64,000 nucleotides of DNA from assembly GCA_910588925.1 (NCBI GenBank), contig CAJURV010000001.1, positions 72,433 to 136,432 of the forward strand, written 5' to 3'. A program made the translations under genes and the position numbers. Of this stretch, positions 41,624 through 49,219 are shown one piece after another. The DNA comes from an uncultured Rikenellaceae bacterium (GTDB taxonomy: Bacteria > Bacteroidota > Bacteroidia > Bacteroidales > Rikenellaceae). Below the pieces are notes generated by a model. The model searched no databases, was not told the origin of the DNA, and was given only the letters and a program-made list of their open reading frames with translations. How positions within the stretch are numbered: the first letter of the stretch is position 1; the number at the start of each line of letters is the position of its first letter.

Positions 41624-42970
41624 ATGATAACACCATCCACATTACGCCCCGTAACTGACAAAGCGCTAAAATTCTATATCGAGACATACGGATGCCAGAT
41701 GAACTTCGGCGACACGGAGATAGTGGTGTCGATAATGCGCGACAACGGATACATATATGTAGAGAAGATGGAAGAGGCCGACATAGTGCTCGTCAACACC
41801 TGCTCCATACGCGACAACGCCGAACAACGCGTGTGGGGGCGCCTCTCGGAGTTCGCAGCACTGAAGAGACGTAGGCCGGCGCTCATAGTAGGCGTCATAG
41901 GCTGCATGGCGGAACGTCTGAAAGAGCGTCTCGTAGAGGCCGACAAAGGGGTGGACATAGTGGCCGGACCGGACTCATACCGCTCGTTGCCGTCACTCAT
42001 GGAGGAGGTAAAAAGCGGAGGCAAAGGCATAAACGTGCTACTGTCGCGCGAAGAGACATACGCCGACATATCTCCGGTAAGGCTCGACCGTAACGGAGTC
42101 AGCGCTTTCGTCTCCATCATGCGCGGATGCAACAACATGTGCTCCTATTGCGTGGTGCCCTACACCCGCGGAGGCGAACGAAGCCGCGACAGCGACACCA
42201 TACTGGCCGAAGTGCGCGACCTCTTCGACCGTGGTTACCGCGAAGTGACGCTCTTGGGGCAGAACGTCAACTCATACCGCTACGGCGACACTACTTTCGC
42301 CGACCTCATGCGCATGACCGCCGAGGTATCGCCACTGCTAAGGGTACGTTTCGCCACATCGCACCCCAAAGACCTGAGCGACGAGCTGTTGAAGGTCATG
42401 GCTGCCCACCCCAATATATGCCGCTCCATACACCTGCCGGCACAATCCGGCTCCGACACCATGCTCGAGCGCATGAACCGCAAATATACCCGCGGATGGT
42501 ACCTCGAACGAATAGATGCCATACGCCGCCACATGCCCGACTGCGCCATCACCACCGACATAATAGCCGGATTCTGCGGCGAGACCCAAGAGGAACACGA
42601 AGCGACACTTTCGTTAATGCGCCAGGTGGGATATCAGTTCGCCTACATGTTCAAATACTCCGAACGCGAGGGTACCAAGGCATCACGCCACATGAAAGAC
42701 GACATCGACGACGAGACCAAAACCCGACGCCTCACCGAGATCATAAACCTGCAAAACGATCTGTCGCTCGAAAGCAACCGACAAGACATAGGCAAAACAT
42801 TCGAAGTGCTCGTAGAGGGACCCTCCAAACGTAACCCCGACGAACTGGTCGGACGCACCTCTCAGAACAAAGTGTGCGTATTCGCCGATACAGTACACCG
42901 CCCCGGCGACTATGTCACCGTACAGGTAGACGACTGCACGTCGGCAACGTTGTTATGCCACAGGGTGTAA
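41624..42970 (+). CDS. miaB: tRNA methylthiotransferase MiaB
   Basis: Radical SAM enzyme adding the 2-methylthio group to i6A37 of tRNAs. 448 residues. The N-terminal UPF0004 domain has Cys24, Cys60 and Cys94 for the auxiliary cluster (YGCQMNFGD, NTCSIRDNA, GCMAERL). The radical SAM motif CNNMCSYC holds Cys169, Cys173 and Cys176. A C-terminal TRAM domain ends the protein. YGCQMN and CSIRDNAEQR favour MiaB over RimO or MtaB. It stands alone with a leader of about 200 bases from pyrC; converges on the ATPase gene with 13 bases between stops. Confidence 0.96.
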   Translation: MITPSTLRPVTDKALKFYIETYGCQMNFGDTEIVVSIMRDNGYIYVEKMEEADIVLVNTCSIRDNAEQRVWGRLSEFAALKRRRPALIVGVIGCMAERLKERLVEADKGVDIVAGPDSYRSLPSLMEEVKSGGKGINVLLSREETYADISPVRLDRNGVSAFVSIMRGCNNMCSYCVVPYTRGGERSRDSDTILAEVRDLFDRGYREVTLLGQNVNSYRYGDTTFADLMRMTAEVSPLLRVRFATSHPKDLSDELLKVMAAHPNICRSIHLPAQSGSDTMLERMNRKYTRGWYLERIDAIRRHMPDCAITTDIIAGFCGETQEEHEATLSLMRQVGYQFAYMFKYSEREGTKASRHMKDDIDDETKTRRLTEIINLQNDLSLESNRQDIGKTFEVLVEGPSKRNPDELVGRTSQNKVCVFADTVHRPGDYVTVQVDDCTSATLLCHRV

Positions 42971-42983
42971 ATACCCGCGTCGT

Positions 42984-44174
42984 TTAAAACAACTTACTTA
43001 TATCCATAGTAAGAAATTCTTCGGCATTTATACCGCCATCGCCTACGATAAATGAGGATTGGGGATTGAACAGTTGTCTGAAACGCTCCAGACCGTCCGT
43101 CCTCTTCTCCGCATTGCTTTTAACCTCTATCGCAACCGAGGAGCCTCTTTTTCGCAATACGAAATCGACCTCGTAATTGCGTTCTCGCCAATAGAACACC
43201 TCGAAACGGTGAACAAAGGCCTGACTCACTATATAGGCCCCTATCCCCGATTCGAAGATATGTCCCCACACCTTACGATCGAGAATGGAGTTTTCAAAGG
43301 TCGAGGTATTGTAAACGGTCTTCAAAGCGTTGTTGTAAACCTGAAACTTGGGTACACTGGCCTTTCGCCTGACCATATCAATGCCGAATTTCTGAATACC
43401 GCAGAGCAATCCGCTCTCGTCCAACAAATTGATATAACCTGCCAATGTAGAAGTATTACCCGCATCCTGAAGCGCTCCCAACATCTTAGTCAAAGAGAGC
43501 AACTCTCCGGAATAGGCGGCCCCTAGCTCGAACGCCTGACGAAGAAGAGCCGGCTTCCCGATAGGGGTGTCCATAAGAATATCCTTATTGATGGTGGCGT
43601 CTATAATGGACGATTGGATATATTGCTGAAAACGGTCGTCATCGCCTATCAATGATGCCGCACCGGGATAACCTCCATAGAATATATATCGGTCGAGCGA
43701 AAAACCGAAACACTCCTTCATCTCGGAATAGCTCCAGTGTCCCATACGAATCTCCTCGAACCGCCCAGCCAACGACTCGGACAGCCCCCTCTCCAACAAT
43801 ACACGACTGCTGCCGAGAATCAGCACCTTTATATTACGGTCGTAAAACGTATCGTTATCCCACTCCTTTTTAACAGCTTCACTCCAGTTGGCTATCTTCT
43901 GTATCTCATCAATAACAAGCACAATACTCTCATACCCTTTGCTCTCTTTAAGACTGCGAACTGCCGCCCAACAGTCGGTGATCCAAGCACTGTTAGTGGC
44001 GGGTACATTGTCGGCGGAAAATAGCATATAAGGGATAGTCAGATCGTTCAGCACCTGTTTGACTACCGTAGATTTACCTATCTGACGAGCCCCCATAACA
44101 ACCTGCACGAACCGTCGAGGCTCTTCAAGTCTTTTTTTAATTATATGGTATTCAACTCTTTTATACATACCCAC
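42984..44174 (-). CDS. AAA_14 / DUF4143 ATPase
   Basis: 396 residues (or from the Met at 44168). An AAA+ domain with Walker A MGARQIGKST (27-36), Walker B IVLVIDEIQKI and sensor region ILGSSRVLLERGLSESLAGR is followed by DUF4143. The C-terminal end carries a restriction-endonuclease-like core: YEVDFVLRKRGSSVAIEVKS (D...ExK). Such proteins are common, variable and often accessory; they are suspected of roles in defence or toxin-antitoxin-like systems, but no function is established. It has a different, less ATA-biased codon feel and no partner gene, so it may be acquired. Confidence 0.85.
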   Translation of the reverse strand: MGMYKRVEYHIIKKRLEEPRRFVQVVMGARQIGKSTVVKQVLNDLTIPYMLFSADNVPATNSAWITDCWAAVRSLKESKGYESIVLVIDEIQKIANWSEAVKKEWDNDTFYDRNIKVLILGSSRVLLERGLSESLAGRFEEIRMGHWSYSEMKECFGFSLDRYIFYGGYPGAASLIGDDDRFQQYIQSSIIDATINKDILMDTPIGKPALLRQAFELGAAYSGELLSLTKMLGALQDAGNTSTLAGYINLLDESGLLCGIQKFGIDMVRRKASVPKFQVYNNALKTVYNTSTFENSILDRKVWGHIFESGIGAYIVSQAFVHRFEVFYWRERNYEVDFVLRKRGSSVAIEVKSNAEKRTDGLERFRQLFNPQSSFIVGDGGINAEEFLTMDISKLF

Positions 44175-44241
44175 ACATTTTACGCAATAGTTCTCGTATT
44201 CTTACGCAATACAATTATAATAATAAATATACAAAAAGCAA

Positions 44242-44270
44242 ACCGCCGCGATAAAAAATATCGCGGCGGT
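44242..44270 (-). terminator. HU gene terminator
   Basis: Perfect 12-base stem ACCGCCGCGATA (44242-44253) / TATCGCGGCGGT (44259-44270) with an A5 loop, 31 bases past the HU stop. T-rich on the minus strand beyond the stem. Confidence 0.85.
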
Positions 44271-44300
44271 CAAACTTAGCAGTTCTAATTAAGGTTTTAT

Positions 44301-44573
44301 TTACTTAACGAGCTCGCTGAGTTCTGAACCGGGTTTGAATTTGGCAACGGTCTTAGCGGGAATTTTGATAGCCGCTTTGGTACGGGGGTTGCGACCGGTG
44401 CGAGCGGGTTTCTTAACTACGCTGAAAGTACCGAAACCTACCAATGTGATTTTGTCGCCTTTCTTAAGGGTTTCACCAGTCACGGCGATAAACGCGTCAA
44501 GCGCTTTCTTAGCATCCGTTTTAGAGATCTTTGCCTCAGTAGCGATTGCGCTGATGAGTTCAGATTTGTTCAT
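44301..44573 (-). CDS. hup: HU-family DNA-binding protein
   Basis: 90-residue histone-like protein that bends DNA as a dimer and organises the nucleoid. MNKSELISAIATEAKISKTDAKKALDAF and GFGTFSVVKKPARTGRNPRT are the family signatures, including the beta-arm with the intercalating Pro. No extra Lys-rich tail. The promoter is about 200 bases upstream, giving an unusually long leader for HU. Strong terminator downstream; monocistronic. Confidence 0.97.
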   Translation of the reverse strand: MNKSELISAIATEAKISKTDAKKALDAFIAVTGETLKKGDKITLVGFGTFSVVKKPARTGRNPRTKAAIKIPAKTVAKFKPGSELSELVK

Positions 44574-45278
44574 GGTTTTTGATATTTAAGTTAACTAAAA
44601 GTTTTATATTACTTATTGAATCTTCATTTTCATGGACGTTTGCGATTTACCGCAATCGTAGTAATATACATCGTTAAAAACGTCCGTTATATTTGTCTTC
44701 CGAAGAACTTGGTTCCACAAAAATACGGCGAAACGGCCCTCAGCGCTCAGATTAAAATCTTATCTTATTGTGCAAATATATTCATTTTTTTATTTGCAAC
44801 AATATTTTGACAATTATTTTTTTTAAATCGAAATCACCTTAAACCGTTGAATGATAATTTATAACATGGTTCCGACAAAGAACAGCACCTCGCGCATAAC
44901 AGATAGCAACACACATATACATACGTATATTACTAACAAACAGACAATTACCCTGTGACGAAAATTTCAATCAGATAAAATCTACCGGATATACAGCCGC
45001 ATGAACGAATAGAACAAGAGAGTTTCCGACTCACTATACGAGGGAATCTCTTCCGACATCAGCTTGAGATACAGACCTAAATGCCATACTACGTCAGACT
45101 GTATGCCGACAAAAACTCGAGCCCGAATATATACCGAACGTTTCGCCAACTACGAATCGGAACGCCAAAGAGCCTCACCGAAAAAAGAACCATTCCTCGC
45201 GACACACCTTTTCATAAGGAATCATGTTCAACGCCCTAGCTCCGCTCGGGCCGTACCCATCGAAAGCGGAACAGCACC
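44574..45278. other. AT-rich gap with the HU leader
   Basis: About 705 bases with no gene I can support. The part to about 44770 is the predicted HU leader; the promoter is at 44773-44802. Beyond 44820 no promoter, repeat or RNA is recognised. An 88-codon plus frame at 45064-45330 runs through the terminator of the next gene and is not believable. Confidence 0.5.
44773..44802 (-). promoter_or_regulatory. HU promoter
   Basis: Minus-strand TTG (44800-44802), 19 bases, then TATATTTG (44773-44780). Fits the consensus well and implies a leader of about 190 bases. Confidence 0.65.
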
Positions 45279-45323
45279 AAAAAACCTCGGGCTCCGCAGT
45301 AAACACTACTACGAAGCCCGAGG
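45279..45323 (-). terminator. Terminator of the peptidase operon
   Basis: Stem CCTCGGGCT (45285-45293) / AGCCCGAGG (45315-45323), 21-base loop, T6 tract on the minus strand. It starts 23 bases after the S46 gene stop. Confidence 0.78.
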
Positions 45324-45345
45324 TCTATAATATAATAAACGGAGA

Positions 45346-47490
45346 CTATTTAACTATGTCCAACTCGTCGATGATACGGGTACAACCCGCATATTTATCT
45401 ATAACGAAAAGTACATAACGCACATCCACAGAGATGCAACGCTGCAGTTCGGGTTCAAAAGCGATATTGCCGCTCATAGCCTCCCAGTTGCCGTCGAAAG
45501 CCAGACCAACCAACTCTCCTTTGCCGTTGATAACGGGACTCCCCGAGTTACCGCCGGTTATGTCGTTGTTAGAGATGAAGCCGACATAGAGCGTGCCGTC
45601 CTCGCCGTAACGACCGTAATCCGCCGTCTTGTATAGCTCTTTGAGCTTTTCGGGAACGGTAAACTCATAGGCATTGTTGGGGTCCTCTTTCTCCATTATA
45701 CCCTTAATGGTGGTGCGGAAGTCGTAGTTAACGGCATCGGCAGCCTTGTAAGGGAGCACATTGCCGTAGGTCATACGGATGGTGAAGTTAGCGTCAGGAT
45801 AATATACCTTATCGGGATTCTGTTCCATAAGGCCGCGTATGAAAAGACGATGCCCCGTTTTGTAGTCGGCGCCCATAGACCTGTCTGCCGACACCTTGCG
45901 CATAGCTTCGAGCAACGACTCGGCAGCTATGTAACCGTAATCGTTTTCAAGGGTTTCAGCATCCGGATTATCGAGGAAGCTCATCAACTTCTCCTCCGAA
46001 GAGAATATGGAATTTTCATAGAGATAATCCAAAGCGGCATCGAGATCGCCATTCGCCTCGGTATCTATCAGCGAAAGGGCCGAGGGCCAGTCGGCCTTGT
46101 CGACATCGGCCATATAAAGCTCTATCATAGCCTTAGCGACCTTCTTGTCGGTAGGCATGTTTATGTCCTTATACAACTTGGGGACCAACGTCTTGAAAGA
46201 CGCTATTATAGCCTCCGTATCTTCGCCTTTGGCGAGTTTATCGGCCAAATCGTAACCGGCCATGCGATAGGCCATATTGATAAGCTCTATGTTATAAAGC
46301 GTCTCCGAGAGATACATGCCTTTAGCTTCGGCATCAAGAGTGCGCGCTACGCTACGTTCTATCGCGGGAAGCGCATCGCCGTAGAGGGCCTCGCGGGCGG
46401 GATCGGCCGCGATCCATTCGCTAAAACTCTTCTCTATGGCCTTTTTGGAACCTTTGACATCGAGACGGCGCAAACCGCGGCTTTCGCCTATGGCGTTCTT
46501 CCAGTAGTTAGACGACCCAGCGTATTTGGATGCGTACTGTATCTTGACTTTGGGATCGGCCATCATGTCCGCCTTAAGCACATCCTGACGTACACCGCGG
46601 CACTTGATACGTATGGGGTTGGTAACCTCCAACTTCTTATCTATCTCGTAAGAGGTCATATAGCGTTGCGTGGTACCGGGGAAACCCATTATCATCACAT
46701 AGTCGCCCTCTTTGACACCGCCTATAGATACGGGAAGCCATTTGGCCGGCTTGTAGGGAACGTTGTCGGGAGAGTATGCCGCAGGGTTGTTGTCCTTGTC
46801 GGCATATATGCGGAATATGGAGAAGTCGCCGGTATGACGGGGCCACATCCAGTTATCGGTATCGCCGCCGAATTTACCTATCGACGAGGGGGGCGCACCT
46901 ACCATGCGTATATCGGTGAACACCTGCTTTACAAACAGGATATACTGATTGCCGCCCAACATCTCCTGCACCTGAGCCGTCTCGAATGCTCCGAGCTTGA
47001 GTTTGGAGGTGATCTTGTCGATGTTCTTCTTTATCGTCTCCGCACGCTTTTCCGCGCTCATGCCGTCGTTGACCTTGGCGAGCACACGATCGGTCACATC
47101 CTCTATATGGCGTATGAACGTGACCTGAAGCCCCGGGGTAGGAAGCTCCTCAGCGAACGATGCGGCCCAGAAACCGTCTTTGAGATAGTCGTGCTCTACG
47201 GTGCTGTGCTGCTGTATGGCGCCGTAACCGCAATGGTGATTGGTGAATACCAGCCCCTGATCGGATACCACTTCTCCGGTGCAACCGCCGCCGAATATGA
47301 CGATGGCGTCTTTAAGCGAGCTGCCGTTGGCACTGTAGATATCTTCGGCCTCCAGCTTCAACCCTTTGGCTTTCATGTCGGCGATATTGAGCTTCTGAAT
47401 ATAGGGCAGAAGCCACATGCCCTCATCGGCAAGAGCGGTAGACACCCATGCGAAAGAGAGCAACAATGCCGCGAATAGTCGTTTTTTCAT
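45346..47490 (-). CDS. S46 family dipeptidyl peptidase (DPP7/DPP11 type)
   Basis: 714-residue periplasmic serine peptidase that releases dipeptides from peptide N termini; central to protein use by asaccharolytic Bacteroidetes. Signal peptide ends at TALA. Catalytic His region FTNHHCGY (about 82-88), Ser in GGNSGSPV (about 648). The residue deciding specificity lies just after: FDGNWEAMSG has Gly at the position that is Gly in DPP7 and Arg in acid-specific DPP11, so hydrophobic P1 specificity (DPP7-like) is inferred. It is second in a unit with a Xaa-Pro aminopeptidase gene (36-base gap). Confidence 0.92.
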   Translation of the reverse strand: MKKRLFAALLLSFAWVSTALADEGMWLLPYIQKLNIADMKAKGLKLEAEDIYSANGSSLKDAIVIFGGGCTGEVVSDQGLVFTNHHCGYGAIQQHSTVEHDYLKDGFWAASFAEELPTPGLQVTFIRHIEDVTDRVLAKVNDGMSAEKRAETIKKNIDKITSKLKLGAFETAQVQEMLGGNQYILFVKQVFTDIRMVGAPPSSIGKFGGDTDNWMWPRHTGDFSIFRIYADKDNNPAAYSPDNVPYKPAKWLPVSIGGVKEGDYVMIMGFPGTTQRYMTSYEIDKKLEVTNPIRIKCRGVRQDVLKADMMADPKVKIQYASKYAGSSNYWKNAIGESRGLRRLDVKGSKKAIEKSFSEWIAADPAREALYGDALPAIERSVARTLDAEAKGMYLSETLYNIELINMAYRMAGYDLADKLAKGEDTEAIIASFKTLVPKLYKDINMPTDKKVAKAMIELYMADVDKADWPSALSLIDTEANGDLDAALDYLYENSIFSSEEKLMSFLDNPDAETLENDYGYIAAESLLEAMRKVSADRSMGADYKTGHRLFIRGLMEQNPDKVYYPDANFTIRMTYGNVLPYKAADAVNYDFRTTIKGIMEKEDPNNAYEFTVPEKLKELYKTADYGRYGEDGTLYVGFISNNDITGGNSGSPVINGKGELVGLAFDGNWEAMSGNIAFEPELQRCISVDVRYVLFVIDKYAGCTRIIDELDIVK

Positions 47491-47526
47491 GTTTTATGTT
47501 TTAAGGTTTTTGTTGTTTGCAGGCGT

Positions 47527-48918
47527 TTATTTAGCCATATACTCCTCTATCTGTGCCACGGTGTATGGTATGCGATGGCCGCCCAACACCTTGCGGCCGG
47601 TCTCGGTGACGAGTATGTCGTCCTCCACGCGCATGCCTCCGAACGTAGCCATAGAACGCACCTTGTCGTAGTCTACGAACGAACTGTTGATATGCTCGCG
47701 TTCCCACTTGTCGAGAAGCGCGGGGATGAAATATATGCCCGGCTCGCAGGTTATCACATGCCCCTTACGCAACTTCTTGCCCATGCGTAACGAAGCCAGG
47801 CCGAACTGCGTGCTACGCTCGGTCTGAGAGTCGTAACCGACTGCGGTCTCGCCCAGACCCTCCATATCGTGCACATCGAGCCCCATCTGATGGCCCAGAC
47901 CGTGCGGCATGAAGAGAGCGTGTGCGCCGGAAGCCACGGCCTCGTCCACATCGCCTTTCATGAAGCCGAGATCCTTGAGCCCCTCCGTCAGACGACGACA
48001 TGCCGCCAGGTGTACGTCCAAATAACGTACGTCGGGCTTTATAAGATCTATCGCATGTTCGAAAACAGATACGAGCACGTTATATACATCTCGCTGCAGC
48101 GGGCTGAACTTACCGCCCACCGGCATGGTACGCGTATTGTCGGAACAATAGTTCATGAGATTTTCGGCACCGGCGTCCATGAGCATAAGGCGTCCCGACT
48201 CGAGAACGCCGTCATGCTTATGATTATGAAGCGTCTGGCCGTTCTGCGACAGTATGTTATGGAACGACACGCCGGCGCCTCTGCTGAGGGCGATACCCTC
48301 CACAACACCGGCTATCTCGCGTTCGGTTACACCCGGACGGCACATGCGCATGGCGGTGGTGTGCATGACGTAACCTATCTCGCAGGCCTTCTCTATCTCC
48401 TCGATCTCTTCCGGCTCCTTTATCTCGCGCATAGCTATGACCGCGGCGGTAAGCTCACGCGAAGCGTACACCGGAACAGATGCCGCGCTTATGCCTAACA
48501 GACGCTCTATCATATCCGACACGTCGGCACGGTAAGGCGGAAGGAAATGCACCTTGCGCCCCGCCGCTATAGCATTGGCAACCACGGCATAAAGCTCTCG
48601 CAGGGGATAGGTGGAACCCACGCCCACCCCGGCAGCCAACTGGCGTACCGTAGGCTGGTCGCCCATCCATATTATATCGTCTATTGTATAGTCGTTGGCA
48701 TATATGCAATCGGTATCGGCGTCTATGTCGATCACTCCCACCATGTCGGCATGATTGAGGCCGAAATAGTATAGGAACGTACTGTCCTGACGGAAATGAT
48801 AGGTATTGGAGGGGTAATTATACGGTGCCTCACGATTGCCGGGCATAAGGATAAGACCGCTTTTTACTTTGCTCCTCAATATATTACGCCTCTTGACGTA
48901 GATCTCTTTTTTGAACAT
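47527..48918 (-). CDS. pepP: Xaa-Pro aminopeptidase (M24B)
   Basis: Removes N-terminal residues preceding proline. 463 residues, no signal peptide: cytosolic. The N-terminal AMP_N domain has GNREAPYNYPSNTYHFRQDSTFLYYFG. The pita-bread catalytic domain has the metal ligands in MDAGAEN...YCSDNTRT, HGLGHQMGLDVHD, CEPGIYF and VEDDILVT. With the downstream S46 enzyme it suggests stepwise breakdown of peptides, proline-containing ones included. The promoter at 48948-48978 drives both. Confidence 0.94.
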   Translation of the reverse strand: MFKKEIYVKRRNILRSKVKSGLILMPGNREAPYNYPSNTYHFRQDSTFLYYFGLNHADMVGVIDIDADTDCIYANDYTIDDIIWMGDQPTVRQLAAGVGVGSTYPLRELYAVVANAIAAGRKVHFLPPYRADVSDMIERLLGISAASVPVYASRELTAAVIAMREIKEPEEIEEIEKACEIGYVMHTTAMRMCRPGVTEREIAGVVEGIALSRGAGVSFHNILSQNGQTLHNHKHDGVLESGRLMLMDAGAENLMNYCSDNTRTMPVGGKFSPLQRDVYNVLVSVFEHAIDLIKPDVRYLDVHLAACRRLTEGLKDLGFMKGDVDEAVASGAHALFMPHGLGHQMGLDVHDMEGLGETAVGYDSQTERSTQFGLASLRMGKKLRKGHVITCEPGIYFIPALLDKWEREHINSSFVDYDKVRSMATFGGMRVEDDILVTETGRKVLGGHRIPYTVAQIEEYMAK

Positions 48919-48947
48919 ACCGCTTATTTGTTTCGTTTATAACTTCC

Positions 48948-48978
48948 CAAAGTTAGGCATTTGTTATCGAAAAAACAA
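48948..48978 (-). promoter_or_regulatory. Promoter of the peptidase operon
   Basis: Minus-strand TTG (48976-48978), 20 bases, then TAACTTTG (48948-48955). About 30 bases before the pepP-like start. Confidence 0.62.
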
Positions 48979-49219
48979 GTGGGGGACACAGTCACCTTTC
49001 CGATAGACTACACCGTCGGTTGTGTCTCAAAAGTACGGTTAGGGGGTTATGACAATGGCAAGATGTCTTCTCTTTATATTATACTCCGATTTTTGACGAG
49101 GTTGTTCTCCAGTTTCATCTACCGAAATGGCTGTTTCGTCTAAAAAAAGTTCGTTTTACGACATCTTGATTTAGTTTTGCATTAGTAAAAAAACGATAAT
49201 TATAAAAATCGAAATAAGA
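48979..49219. other. Divergent gap with inverted repeats
   Basis: Holds GACACA/TGTGTC arms (about 48985 and 49020), the 9-base inverted repeat CAAGATGTC (49059-49067) / GACATCTTG (49160-49168), and the promoter of the outer-membrane barrel gene. It could include the relic of a small mobile element, but no transposase fragment is recognised. Confidence 0.4.
49172..49179 (+). promoter_or_regulatory. -7 element of the outer-membrane barrel gene
   Basis: TAGTTTTG matches TAnnTTTG 41 bases before the ATG at 49220. The -33 region is weak (TTCG), and the right arm of the 9-base inverted repeat ends just before the element, a position suited to regulation. Confidence 0.5.

Noticed and set aside
42984..44174. 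AAA/DUF4143 ATPase as part of a defence island
   Set aside because: No nuclease, methylase, toxin or other defence partner is beside it; neighbours are miaB and HU.
45064..45330. 88-codon plus frame in the HU-S46 gap
   Set aside because: Runs through the S46 terminator hairpin and has no recognisable motif.
45850..47478. 542-codon open frame opposite the S46 peptidase gene
   Set aside because: Antisense shadow; no family resemblance and no promoter of its own.
48961..49143. 60-codon plus frame upstream of the barrel gene
   Set aside because: Overlaps inverted repeats and promoter sequence; could be part of an element relic but is not a supported gene.
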